Assembly: GCA_913775005.1 (NCBI GenBank)
Contig: CAJYKY010000085.1
Coordinates: forward strand, 1-30,638
Direction: 5' to 3'
DNA length: 30,638 nt
Origin: an uncultured Achromobacter sp.
GTDB lineage: Bacteria > Pseudomonadota > Gammaproteobacteria > Burkholderiales > Burkholderiaceae_B
Made by a program: the position numbers and the translations under genes. This document shows positions 1 to 7,789 of this stretch, piece by piece; position 1 is the stretch's first letter, and each line of letters starts with the position of its first letter. The notes under the pieces were generated by a model. That model was not told the DNA's origin, ran no database searches, and saw nothing but the letters and a program-made list of their open reading frames with translations.

Positions 1-620
1 GCCGGCGCGATGCCGCCCGTGTTGCCATTGAGCGCCAGCACGCGCACATTGCGCACGATGGTCTGCGCGGCCAACGTTGAAAATGAGGTGTCTGCCTGCC
101 CCGGCATGGGCGCCTGCTTCTTGTCGCGCTCCAGGTGCAGGATGACGTCCACGCGATCCCCAGCGGTGACCAGGCCCGAGTTGCTGGTGACGGCACTGGT
201 GGGCACCGACACGGCGCGCATGTCAGGTTTCAGCACCGACGCCACAAAGCCGTGGTCACCTGGAAACACCAGCGCATCGCGCGTCAGCGGCGCGCCTTCA
301 CTCAGCACACGGCGCGGCGTGGCGCCCGCGACGGCCAGTTCGATCTTGCGGCGTTCCTCGTCGGTGTTAGCCGTGTAGTGTTCGGCCCGGATCTGGTCCG
401 CAGGCAGTTCGCGCCACGTCAGCGCGCGGCCCGTCACGAAGTCGCCCGGCGTGAATGCGCCGGACAGGGTCAGAACCTGGCGCACCGGCGTGCGCGGCGC
501 GTCGACCTGCTTGACGATCGTCACGGGAGGCGGCGGGCGCATCAAGGCGCGGCCCACCAGGGCCGCACCTGCGGCCAAAGTGATCGCCGAGGCAAGCAGG
601 ATCAGTGATCGGGTTTTCAT
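1..620 (-). CDS. cpaB: Flp pilus assembly protein CpaB/RcpC (partial, C-terminus off the left edge)
   Basis: CpaB-type proteins are inner-membrane/periplasmic components of the tad (Flp pilus) machine, with an SAF/beta-clip domain. About 206 residues are visible from the ATG at 620. The protein opens with a short basic stretch (MKTRS) and one hydrophobic segment (residues about 5-27). An SAF-like part follows, with GAFTPGDFV, WRELP and SEGAPLTRDAL. Near residues 155-175 come the family-typical AVSVP..AVTSNSGLVTAGDRVDVIL block. The gene is third in a row after flp and cpaA on the same strand, the usual start of a tad locus; the secretin gene would be expected beyond the left edge. About 106 nt separate it from cpaA, and no strong ribosome site was seen before the start. 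The family call is firm; the C-terminus cannot be assessed. Confidence 0.88.
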   Translation of the reverse strand, partial: MKTRSLILLASAITLAAGAALVGRALMRPPPPVTIVKQVDAPRTPVRQVLTLSGAFTPGDFVTGRALTWRELPADQIRAEHYTANTDEERRKIELAVAGATPRRVLSEGAPLTRDALVFPGDHGFVASVLKPDMRAVSVPTSAVTSNSGLVTAGDRVDVILHLERDKKQAPMPGQADTSFSTLAAQTIVRNVRVLALNGNTGGIAP

Positions 621-726
621 CTTGAATGAGATCGATTTATCTTTTTATTTACGACACGAGCGGGAAGACGCCCGGGCCGCGCGCAGGTCAAGGTTGGCGT
701 CGGTGCCGGTTTCCAGCAGGAAAAAA

Positions 727-1257
727 CTAGGTATGGCTCCAGAGCACGAAGACCGCGCCGCAAGCAATGGCCAAGCCGTACGGAATGCCTTGCACGGGTT
801 CTTCACGCAACGCGTGCGGCGTGGGAATCGCCAGGCGCGAAAGCCAGGCGTTCATGCGCACAAGACTTAACGCCAGCGCGCGCTCCAGCGTGCGCAACAG
901 CGGCATGCCCAGCGCCAGCACGCCGCCCGCCAACGCCGTCACGATGAGAAAGACGAAGGTCTGCTCACCCAGCCACAGGCACAGCACCGCCATGAGCTTG
1001 GCGTCGCCCGCGCCCATCCAGCGCATGGCAAACAGGCAGTACCCCGCCACCAGCACGCCAGCGCCCGCCAGCACGCCCGTCAAGAGCGATGCGCGTAGCG
1101 CCGGGTTGCCTTGCATCAGCACCCACCCCGCGTAGACGGCCCACGTCAGCAACAGCGCCAGGATCAGGCGGTTGCTGATGCGGCGATACAGCAGGTCGGA
1201 CACCACCACCCATGCCAATGCGGGCACGAGGACGATGCTGGGCAGCGAGAACACCAC
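727..1257 (-). CDS. cpaA: prepilin peptidase CpaA/TadV
   Basis: This is a type IV-B prepilin peptidase (peptidase A24 family) that cleaves, in the inner membrane, the leader of the Flp pilin encoded just upstream. The 176-residue protein is almost entirely hydrophobic with about five to six membrane segments, the short TadV form lacking the N-methyltransferase domain of PilD. The two catalytic aspartates are visible: D21 in the SDLLYRR loop, followed by ISNRL, and D85 in the GAGDAKL motif. It appears to start at a GTG (1257), only 12 nt after the flp stop, so co-transcription is likely. The length fits the family. Confidence 0.9.
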   Translation of the reverse strand: MVFSLPSIVLVPALAWVVVSDLLYRRISNRLILALLLTWAVYAGWVLMQGNPALRASLLTGVLAGAGVLVAGYCLFAMRWMGAGDAKLMAVLCLWLGEQTFVFLIVTALAGGVLALGMPLLRTLERALALSLVRMNAWLSRLAIPTPHALREEPVQGIPYGLAIACGAVFVLWSHT

Positions 1258-1269
1258 GAACGCGCGGAA

Positions 1270-1473
1270 TCAGCCGCCGGACCGGGAGTCGGTGCCAGCT
1301 TCGGTGATGTCGTTGGCGATGGCGCCGAACTTTTCGCGCAGCGCGGTGATGAAGGCGCCGTCGGAGCCGAAGATCACGCCCACGGCGGCCGCCATGGCGG
1401 CGGCGAGGATGCCGTATTCAATTGCGGTCACGCCGCTTTCGTCACGAAGGAATTGTTGGATGCGGGAAGTCAC
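1270..1473 (-). CDS. flp: Flp/Fap-type major pilin
   Basis: This is the small structural subunit of the Flp (tad) adhesive pilus. The hallmark is the prepilin site ESG followed by VTAIEYG: cleavage after the glycine leaves Glu at +5 and Tyr at +6, then a hydrophobic helix rich in Ala (GILAAAMAAAVGVIFG). The frame is open back to 1578, but a 102-residue pilin would be too long. The GTG at 1473 gives a 67-residue precursor with a short basic leader (VTSRIQQFLRDESG), normal for Flp, so it is preferred. The ATG at 1554 is the alternative. The C-terminus, after the helix, is polar (TEAGTDSRSGG). It is followed closely by cpaA. Confidence 0.88.
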   Translation of the reverse strand: MTSRIQQFLRDESGVTAIEYGILAAAMAAAVGVIFGSDGAFITALREKFGAIANDITEAGTDSRSGG

Positions 1474-1542
1474 GGGTAAGTCCAAGAGAGATCGTCGTGA
1501 AAGAAAATCGAAGGCGGCAAACGCCGTCTTTGCACAGACGAT

Positions 1543-1571
1543 ATTAGGATTCATTTGCAGCTGGCGAGCAA
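1543..1571 (-). promoter_or_regulatory. weak sigma70-like promoter before flp
   Basis: In the 120-nt gap between the kinase stop and flp, the minus strand has TTGCTC (1566-1571), a 17-nt spacer and CCTAAT (1543-1548). The match to consensus is only partial (about 3/6 and 4/6), so this is a candidate. The gap itself, after two closely coupled regulatory genes, argues that flp has its own promoter. Confidence 0.25.
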
Positions 1572-1593
1572 CGGGCAAATCATTAAGAGTCGT

Positions 1594-3216
1594 TCAGGAA
1601 CCTCTGGACGACGGCGGCAAACAGGGCAGACGCAGCAGCGCGAGCAGCCCGCGCAAGGGCCTGGGAGTCTGGGTTTCAGCGTGGGGCGAATGCTCCGCAT
1701 GTGCTGCGCCGGCCGCAGGGAACTCAGCGCTGGCCTTGGCATCGGCGCCATCCAGGTCGTTATCCGCCAGCACCAGGCTGCCTCCATGCAGCGCCGCCAC
1801 GGCATGCACCAGCGCCAGTCCCAGACCATGACCAGCGATGCTGCGATCGCGCGTCAGGCGGCGAAAGCGCTGCACGGCCTGCCCGCGCTGGCCCGCGTCG
1901 ATGCCCGGCCCCTGGTCCGCGATACCCAGCTCCAGCCACGCGCCACTGCGGCGCGCCAGCAAGGTGATGGTGGAGCCCGGCGGCGCGTACTTGACGGCGT
2001 TATCGATCAGATTGACCAGCGCCTGGAACAGCAGCGCGCGGTCGCCCGGCAGCGGCGTGGCATCTTCGATGCGCGTCAGCAGCGTCAGCCCGCGTTGCTC
2101 GGCCAGCACGTCGTAGTAATCGTGCAGATCAGCCAACAGCGCACGCATGTCCAGCTCGCAGGGTTCGTGGTGGCAGCGCCCGGTTTCGATTTCGCTGATG
2201 CGCATGACGGCGCGGAACAAATAGAGGATGCGGCGGATCTCTTCTTCCGCCAGCGCCATCTCGGCCTCTGCTGCCGGATTTTCACGAATCGAGTCGGCCG
2301 CGTTGCTCAGCCGTTGCTGCAAGCGCGTCAGCGGCGTGCGCAGTTCGTGCGCGATGTGATTGGTGGCGTTGCGCACCTCTTCCATCAGGAAGTCGATGCG
2401 TTCCAGCGCCTGATTCACATCCTTGCCCAGCTGATCGAATTCGTCCTGCCGGCCATGCAGCGCCACGCGCGCATCCAGGTCACCGCGCGCGAACCGCGCC
2501 ATCGTCTGGCGGATGCGGGTGATGCGCGTGGCGGCGCCGATGCTGAAGAACAGGCCCGCCCCCAGGCTGAGCAGCAGCGCCGTGAACACGCTCAGGCCCA
2601 CCACCAGCGGCACGGGGTAGATGCGGTTCAACATGGGCAGGATGTCGTAGGCAATGACATAGCGCCCGCCGTCGGGCAGCAGCGACGCATGGCCCAGCCA
2701 TTCGCTCAGACCGTCGCCCGTGCTCAGCGTGGCGCGCAGCCAGCCTCGGCAGGGCAGCGGGCCGCCCTGGCACAACGCAGGCGACAGCAATTCCGCCGCG
2801 CCATACAGCAGACGGCCGTCGGCGCACTGCACGGAAATCGCGCGCTCACGGCGCGCGACGGTGGCCTCGCGCTGGCGCAGCGCAAGCGCCAGCTGCGTGG
2901 CGCTGTCGCGGCTGCTCAGCGTCTGATGCGCGCGCAGTTCGGCGGCCACCATGTCCTTCACATGCCGCACCATTACGTGCTCAAGCAGGTTCTGCCCCCA
3001 GGCAATCGACCCCAGCGTCACCAGCAGGAAGATGAACGCAAAGCAGGCGGTGTGGCGGAAATGGCTGGTGGTCTGGGTGGGGGCAAGCCCGGCAAAGGCT
3101 TGCGGCGTGGCGCGGCCATCGCTCCAGAAGGTCGTCCAGGATTGGCGCAGGCTGCCCAGTGGCCCACGGCGCAGCGCCCGCAGCATCGCAGGCAGGTTCA
3201 GTGGCACGGTACTCAT
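1594..3216 (-). CDS. membrane sensor histidine kinase (HAMP, HisKA, HATPase)
   Basis: This is a 540-residue sensor kinase expected to autophosphorylate and pass phosphate to the regulator encoded immediately upstream. Membrane helix 1 spans about residues 57-75. A periplasmic sensor of about 125 residues contains three cysteines (C131, C149, C156). Helix 2 lies at about 203-226. A HAMP linker (RITRIRQTMARFARGDL) precedes the HisKA dimerisation box with the phosphoacceptor H290 in HELRTPLTRL. The ATPase domain shows N402LIDNAVKYAPPGS (N box), DQGPGID at 435-440 (G1) and GHGLGLALV at about 462-470 (G2). It starts 4 nt after the regulator stop. No other target is adjacent, so a role in controlling the neighbouring flp/tad genes is plausible but inferred. 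The signal is unknown. Confidence 0.93.
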   Translation of the reverse strand: MSTVPLNLPAMLRALRRGPLGSLRQSWTTFWSDGRATPQAFAGLAPTQTTSHFRHTACFAFIFLLVTLGSIAWGQNLLEHVMVRHVKDMVAAELRAHQTLSSRDSATQLALALRQREATVARRERAISVQCADGRLLYGAAELLSPALCQGGPLPCRGWLRATLSTGDGLSEWLGHASLLPDGGRYVIAYDILPMLNRIYPVPLVVGLSVFTALLLSLGAGLFFSIGAATRITRIRQTMARFARGDLDARVALHGRQDEFDQLGKDVNQALERIDFLMEEVRNATNHIAHELRTPLTRLQQRLSNAADSIRENPAAEAEMALAEEEIRRILYLFRAVMRISEIETGRCHHEPCELDMRALLADLHDYYDVLAEQRGLTLLTRIEDATPLPGDRALLFQALVNLIDNAVKYAPPGSTITLLARRSGAWLELGIADQGPGIDAGQRGQAVQRFRRLTRDRSIAGHGLGLALVHAVAALHGGSLVLADNDLDGADAKASAEFPAAGAAHAEHSPHAETQTPRPLRGLLALLRLPCLPPSSRGS

Positions 3217-3220
3217 GGAA

Positions 3221-3889
3221 TCAGCTCAGCACGTATCCCATGGCGCGCACGGTCTTAAGCAAGGGTTGCGCAAAATCCTTGTCGATCTTGGACCGCAGCT
3301 TAGAGACGTGGACATCGATCAGATTGGTCTGCGGGTCGAACTGCAAGCCCCAGACCTTTTCCAGCAACATGCCGCGCGGCACGGTCTGGCCCGCGTGTTC
3401 GGCCAAGGTGCGCAGCAACAGAAATTCTTTGTCGGTCAGGTTGATGTCGCGCCCGGATCGCGTGACCTTGCGGCGTAGCAGGTCGATTTGCAGATCCCGC
3501 ACACATAGCCGCGCGGTATTGCTGGGGGTGTCGTCATTACGCTGCACCAGCAGCTCCATACGCACCATCAGCTCGGGGAAGTCGAAGGGCTTGCCGATGT
3601 AGTCCTGCGCACCGGCGCGCAGGCCTTCCACGCGATCCGATGCCTGATCCACGGCAGACAGGATCACCACCGGCGGATGCGGACGCCCTTGCAGACGCCG
3701 CAGCACTTCAATGCCGTCGATGCCAGGCAGCATGCGGTCCAGCACCACGATGTCGAACGCTTGCCGGTCCAGCGCTTGCAGCGCCTCTTCGCCGGAGTCC
3801 ACAGGCACGCAGTGATGACCGCTAGCCTGGAACTTGCTCGCCAGCCAGTAGCTGACTTTGCTGTCGTCCTCGATTAGCAGTATTCGCAT
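3221..3889 (-). CDS. OmpR/PhoB-family response regulator
   Basis: This is a 222-residue two-component response regulator. The receiver domain (about 1-118) has the acidic pair (IEDD, residues 7-9), the phosphoacceptor D51 in VVLDRMLPG and the conserved K100 in GKPFDFPEL. The C-terminal winged helix (about 130-222) carries typical features: LTDKEFLLLRTLAEH, a VWG motif and a recognition region VDVHVSKLRSKID ending with the TVRAMGYVL hairpin. The ATG start has a good ribosome site (GAGGAAA, about 6 nt before). It precedes its cognate kinase with a 4-nt gap. The upstream region of about 275 bp is shared with a divergent lytic transglycosylase gene. Confidence 0.94.
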   Translation of the reverse strand: MRILLIEDDSKVSYWLASKFQASGHHCVPVDSGEEALQALDRQAFDIVVLDRMLPGIDGIEVLRRLQGRPHPPVVILSAVDQASDRVEGLRAGAQDYIGKPFDFPELMVRMELLVQRNDDTPSNTARLCVRDLQIDLLRRKVTRSGRDINLTDKEFLLLRTLAEHAGQTVPRGMLLEKVWGLQFDPQTNLIDVHVSKLRSKIDKDFAQPLLKTVRAMGYVLS

Positions 3890-4075
3890 GCATTTCCTCG
3901 CCCGCGTTTCACTTTATTCCGCCAGCGTTATTCGCCGAACCCATCGTGCCGCATACACCAGACTGCCGCCCTGGCAGCCTGAACACTTGCTTCAAGGCTA
4001 CGTATTTACGGGATCGCGATTCGTCTGGCAACGGACCGGGCCTGAAAGTTAACAAGATTTAATTCTTTTGTAAAT

Positions 4076-4094
4076 AATAATGATTGTCATTCTT
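4076..4094 (+). promoter_or_regulatory. candidate Fur box
   Basis: AATAATGATTGTCATTCTT matches the 19-bp Fur consensus GATAATGATWATCATTATC at 15 of 19 positions, including the paired ATGAT/TCATT core. It lies in an AT-rich patch between the divergent response regulator (start 3889) and lytic transglycosylase (start 4165), and overlaps a TTGTCA that could serve as a -35. It is 71 bp before the transglycosylase start, so that gene is the more likely target. No second box is evident. Confidence 0.5.
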
Positions 4095-4164
4095 GTAAGA
4101 TACGCCTCACTCTCTTGATCCCGGCAAGACCGCCGCTAGCCGCTTGCCCGCTGCTGTTTTCACG

Positions 4165-4968
4165 ATGCCTATCTCCTTTCCAAGAATCTGCTGCCGGCTG
4201 GCCGCCGCCTTGATCGCCCCGGTGATGGGCTATGCGCCCGCGCAGGCGGCCGACGTCTATGTCTCGTTCGACGAGACCGGCATCGCCCGCTACGCGCCCA
4301 CCGCGCTGGACGACAGCTACCGGCTGCTGTTTCGCGATCTGAGCGCCGGAGCGCGCGGCCTGCGGCGCCTGGCCGAACCCACGCCCGAAATCCGCCAGGC
4401 GCTGGAACGTGCTGCGCAACGCCATCAACTGGACTACGGCCTGCTGCATGCCGTGGCGCAGGCGGAATCGGGGTTCTACACGCAGGCGGTATCGCCCAAG
4501 GGCGCGGTCGGTTTGATGCAACTGATGCCGGCCACCGCCAGCCAATACGGCGTGCCGGGCGCGGACGATACCTTGCAGGCCAACCTGCGCCGGCTGGACC
4601 TGAACGTGGATGCCGGCAGCCGCTACCTGCGCGCGCTGCTCAACCGTTACGACGGCAATCTGGAATTGACGCTGGCCGCCTACAACGCGGGCGAAGGCGC
4701 CGTGCAACGCGCGGGCAATCGCGTGCCGGACTATGCCGAGACGCGCAACTACGTCAGCCGGATCATGGCGAACTATCAACCTTCGACAACGGGGGTGGCC
4801 GCTACCGCTGCGCGCAGCGCGCCGACCAAGGCCACGGCCACGCCCACGCAAGCGGCGATGCTGGGCGGCATGGACGGCACACCCGCGATGTGGACGGCGC
4901 AACACGGCACGCAAGCCATCCGGCAGTTTGAGCAAGGCTTCATGGTCGTGCCGCCGCGCAAGCGTTGA
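4165..4968 (+). CDS. secreted lytic transglycosylase (SLT/GH23 domain)
   Basis: This is predicted to cleave peptidoglycan glycan strands with formation of 1,6-anhydro-MurNAc in the periplasm. From the ATG at 4165 the product is 267 residues with a signal peptide ending in YAPAQA (about residue 28); a TTG at 4144 would add seven residues. A short N-terminal region (VYVSFDETGIARYAP) precedes the SLT domain at about 85-205. The catalytic glutamate is E101 in QAESGF, followed by SPKGAVGLMQLMPATA and, later, LTLAAYNAGEGAVQR and YVSRI. The Ala/Thr-rich C-terminal tail has no recognised domain. It stands alone on the plus strand and ends 24 bp from the convergent hydrolase gene. Similar small SLTs serve pili, secretion systems or general wall turnover; which applies here is not visible. 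Confidence 0.9.
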   Translation: MPISFPRICCRLAAALIAPVMGYAPAQAADVYVSFDETGIARYAPTALDDSYRLLFRDLSAGARGLRRLAEPTPEIRQALERAAQRHQLDYGLLHAVAQAESGFYTQAVSPKGAVGLMQLMPATASQYGVPGADDTLQANLRRLDLNVDAGSRYLRALLNRYDGNLELTLAAYNAGEGAVQRAGNRVPDYAETRNYVSRIMANYQPSTTGVAATAARSAPTKATATPTQAAMLGGMDGTPAMWTAQHGTQAIRQFEQGFMVVPPRKR

Positions 4969-4992
4969 AGAACATTGCGCCAGCCGGCCGGT

Positions 4993-6582
4993 CTACTTGC
5001 GCGACCAGCGCCCCTGGCCGCTGTCGTCATAAAACTTGATGAGGAAATCACGCGCCTGCCCATGATCCATCTGAAAGACGATTGACGCGCGCGAGTCCAC
5101 CAGCTCGGCCTCGCCTATCGGCGCAAACGCGAACGTATCGCCGTCCCAGTGCGTCAGCGCAAATTGCAGTTTGCGCGGACCCAGTGTCAGGCTCAATCCG
5201 CCGTCGGTCTGGCGGATCTGGGCCGCGCCGTAATACGGGTTGTTGAACTCGCCAACATATTGCGCAAGCGGCTTGGCGGGCGCGCGTGTCGCGGGTGGCG
5301 TCTTGCCAGACAGATCGGCTTGCGGCGCAAAAAATCCCTGCATGGCGCCGTGATAAGCCGCGTACCAATCGCGCGTCGGCTTGCCGTAAAGCGCCGTGTC
5401 GATGAAGGTGGCCGCCACAGACTCGGCCGCACCCACCGGCGCGCCGTTGGTCAGCACCACGATGCCGATGCCGGCAGACGGCACGATCTTGAACGAGGTG
5501 CCCGTGCCCATCAGGAACGCGCCCGAATGCCCCATCGACGGCCGGCCGCCCAATTCCGTGTTGACGTTGAAGCCATAGCCATAAAAGCCCGAGCGCGCAT
5601 CCAGGCTGTGCGCGCGCGCGGAAAACGATTGCGGCGACAAGGCGGGCAGCAACGCGCTGGATGCCGCGATCTGCTTACCCTGGAACTTCCCGTCTGCCAG
5701 CAGCAGTTTCAGCCATTGGGCAAGATCGCCCACGGTCGAGGACACGCCGCCTGCCGGCGCCTGCTCGTCCGCGTTGCGCTGCCCCTGCGGCACAAACACG
5801 CCATGCTGATACGCGTGCAGCACGGCGCGATTGCCGCGCGCCATGAAATCCTGATAGCGGTAGCTGGTGGATGTCATGCCCAACGGCTTGAACAACCGTT
5901 CGTCGGCCAGCTGATCCCATTGCACGCCCGCCGCCTTCGCCACCGCCTGCGCGCCAATCGTGGTGCTGAAGTTGGCGTAGTGATACGAAGTGCGGAACGC
6001 ATCCAAGGGCAGCAGGCGCAGCCGCGCCAGCACCTCGTCGCGCGTGTAGCCCAGGTCTTCCAGGTCATCGCCTGCGGTGCCGGGCAGCCCCGAGCGATGC
6101 GCAAAGAAATCACCAATGGCGCCATGCTGGGACACATAACTGCTGCTGAGCGCAAAGCCGGGCAGATAGCGGGCCACCGGGTCGTCCCAGGACACCGTGC
6201 CGCGCGACACCTCAATGGCCGCTACCGTCGCCGACAGCGACTTCGAGATCGATGCAATCTGGAACACGGTCTGCGCATCCACCGGCGCAGGCTGCCCCAC
6301 TTCACGCATGCCGTAGCCCTGCGCCAGCACCGTCTTGCCGTCGATGACGACGGCCACCGCCATGCCCGGCACCTGGCTGCGCGCCAGGATGTCCTGCACC
6401 ACGCGCGGCAAGTCTTTCACGGCCTGCGCTTTGCTGCCCGGGGAAATGGCGATGACGTCGGCGGGCGGATTGGGCTGGACGTCGATGGGAATGGCCTGCG
6501 CCCACGCCGGCCGGTCGATCACCGATGTCACGCACAGGGCCAGCGCGCACAGGCCGGCGGCATACGAAGTTTGCGTCGTCAT
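4993..6582 (-). CDS. serine hydrolase, beta-lactamase/PBP-C fold, with C-terminal DUF3471-like domain
   Basis: This is a periplasmic penicillin-binding-like serine hydrolase; the substrate is not evident. The frame is open to 6624, but the ATG at 6582 has a strong ribosome site (GAGGT) and gives a 529-residue protein with a signal peptide ending around PAWAQA (residue 30). Catalytic motifs are present: S111-x-x-K114 (SISK), Y202-A-N204 and a C-terminal HSG triad in MGHSGAF. After about residue 420 comes a beta-rich tail (QYVGEFNNPYYG, LTLGPRKLQF) resembling the DUF3471 module found in many such hydrolases. The upstream barrel gene stops 7 nt before, its TGA overlapping the ribosome site, which indicates translational coupling. 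It is convergent with the lytic transglycosylase. Confidence 0.88.
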   Translation of the reverse strand: MTTQTSYAAGLCALALCVTSVIDRPAWAQAIPIDVQPNPPADVIAISPGSKAQAVKDLPRVVQDILARSQVPGMAVAVVIDGKTVLAQGYGMREVGQPAPVDAQTVFQIASISKSLSATVAAIEVSRGTVSWDDPVARYLPGFALSSSYVSQHGAIGDFFAHRSGLPGTAGDDLEDLGYTRDEVLARLRLLPLDAFRTSYHYANFSTTIGAQAVAKAAGVQWDQLADERLFKPLGMTSTSYRYQDFMARGNRAVLHAYQHGVFVPQGQRNADEQAPAGGVSSTVGDLAQWLKLLLADGKFQGKQIAASSALLPALSPQSFSARAHSLDARSGFYGYGFNVNTELGGRPSMGHSGAFLMGTGTSFKIVPSAGIGIVVLTNGAPVGAAESVAATFIDTALYGKPTRDWYAAYHGAMQGFFAPQADLSGKTPPATRAPAKPLAQYVGEFNNPYYGAAQIRQTDGGLSLTLGPRKLQFALTHWDGDTFAFAPIGEAELVDSRASIVFQMDHGQARDFLIKFYDDSGQGRWSRK

Positions 6583-6589
6583 GATGACC

Positions 6590-7789
6590 TCAGAATCCCG
6601 CCTGGTAGGCGATGCGAAAAACACCTTGGTTAAGCCGTATCGTTTGATCGCGCTGGTGCGTGATACCCGCCTGCACGATGAACCCCAACGGCGTCACATA
6701 CGTGACCGCGCCGGACAGCGCCCAGTCCCAATCATTCTGCAATCCGTAGGGCGCCAGCCGCGCGTCGCTGCCCGCCAGCTTGCGCGCGGCCGCTGTCGCC
6801 GTCAGTTGCCAGCGTTCACGCGACAGCGAGACCGAGGTCACGCCATTGCCGTTGCGTACCGGCGCGCCGCGAAACGCGCTGGCGAACGTGGCTTCGTTGA
6901 ACCAGCTCAGCGCCCACGCATCGCCCAGCGGCGCGTCGTAACGCAAGCGGGCGGACACCGTATTGGCGCTGCTGCCCTGGTCCGGGTCCAGGTGCAGCCG
7001 GCCCGCATCGATGCCGCCAGACAGCCGTTCCAGCCCCGGCAGATCACGAAAGTCATAAGACAGGATGTAGGACTTGAGCGCGTCGCTGAACACGGGCGGC
7101 TGATCGGGGCGGATGAAGCCATCGTCCAGGCTCAGCCGCTTATTCATGCGCGTTCCATCGCGCTTGAACAGCATGGCGGCCACCGAATGCGTGCCGTTCG
7201 CGCCCGTACCCAAGGTGTAGCGCCCGCCCAGCCCGATGGATCCGCGAAACTCCGAGTTCTCGTTAAAGCCGGTGTACAGGCCATCGACGACATGCCAGGC
7301 GTCGCCAAAGCCCAGGTCCATCTTGCCGCCGTACAGCGCGTAGCGGTCAGCGGTGTAGGCCGCGAACAGGTTGTCCAGGTTGACGCCCAGATCCGAAAAC
7401 GCGTTGTCCTCGGTCGCGTTGGTGGACGAATTCAAGGTTGCCTTCGCGCGGATCGAAAAGCGCTGCGTCAATTGGCCGACCAGCGCGGCCTCGGCCGTCG
7501 GCTGCGTGCTGCTCCAGTGCGAACGCGGGATCTGGCCGTTGTCATCCTTGACGCCAAAGAATCCGGTGTAGCCCGTCATCAGCAGGAAGCGCCCGTTCAA
7601 TCGCGGATACGCCTCTTCTCCATCGCCCAATTCGCTATAGGGCGTCAGGAATATTTCGGTCTTGAAGATGTCGCGCGCCTCTTGCCCGCGCGCATCCGGC
7701 GTGTGCAGTCCAAGCAGCACGGCCGACGCGATCCACGCCGCCGCCACGGCGGGTGCGCGCGACGCTGGCACACGCCGCAAGGCACGCAT
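6590..7789 (-). CDS. outer-membrane beta-barrel protein of unknown substrate
   Basis: This 399-residue protein has an N-terminal signal peptide (basic start MRALRR, hydrophobic AAAWIASAVLLGL, cleavage near ARGQ-EA). It then shows a pattern of alternating polar and hydrophobic strands with many Gly/Tyr/Trp residues, finishing in a C-terminal aromatic (AYQAGF), the usual outer-membrane barrel signal. Motifs such as ALYGGKMDLGFGDAW, LGGRYTLGTG and WDWALSGAVTYVTPLGF are barrel-like. The specific family is not recognised; a porin or small-molecule channel is possible. A GTG immediately before the ATG (GTGATG, 7792) is an alternative start. Either way the start overlaps the ampH stop, so the two are translationally coupled. 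Sitting between two periplasmic serine hydrolases, it may pass or bind a product they act on, but that is inference. Confidence 0.75.
   Translation of the reverse strand: MRALRRVPASRAPAVAAAWIASAVLLGLHTPDARGQEARDIFKTEIFLTPYSELGDGEEAYPRLNGRFLLMTGYTGFFGVKDDNGQIPRSHWSSTQPTAEAALVGQLTQRFSIRAKATLNSSTNATEDNAFSDLGVNLDNLFAAYTADRYALYGGKMDLGFGDAWHVVDGLYTGFNENSEFRGSIGLGGRYTLGTGANGTHSVAAMLFKRDGTRMNKRLSLDDGFIRPDQPPVFSDALKSYILSYDFRDLPGLERLSGGIDAGRLHLDPDQGSSANTVSARLRYDAPLGDAWALSWFNEATFASAFRGAPVRNGNGVTSVSLSRERWQLTATAAARKLAGSDARLAPYGLQNDWDWALSGAVTYVTPLGFIVQAGITHQRDQTIRLNQGVFRIAYQAGF

Noticed and set aside
1555..3258. 567-codon open frame on the plus strand
   Set aside because: It is antisense to the histidine kinase, whose catalytic motifs are all intact; its composition (Gln/Arg/Ala/His-rich) is that of a shadow frame.
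4087..4935. 282-codon minus-strand frame over the lytic transglycosylase
   Set aside because: The plus-strand product has a signal peptide and the complete SLT motif; the antisense frame has neither.
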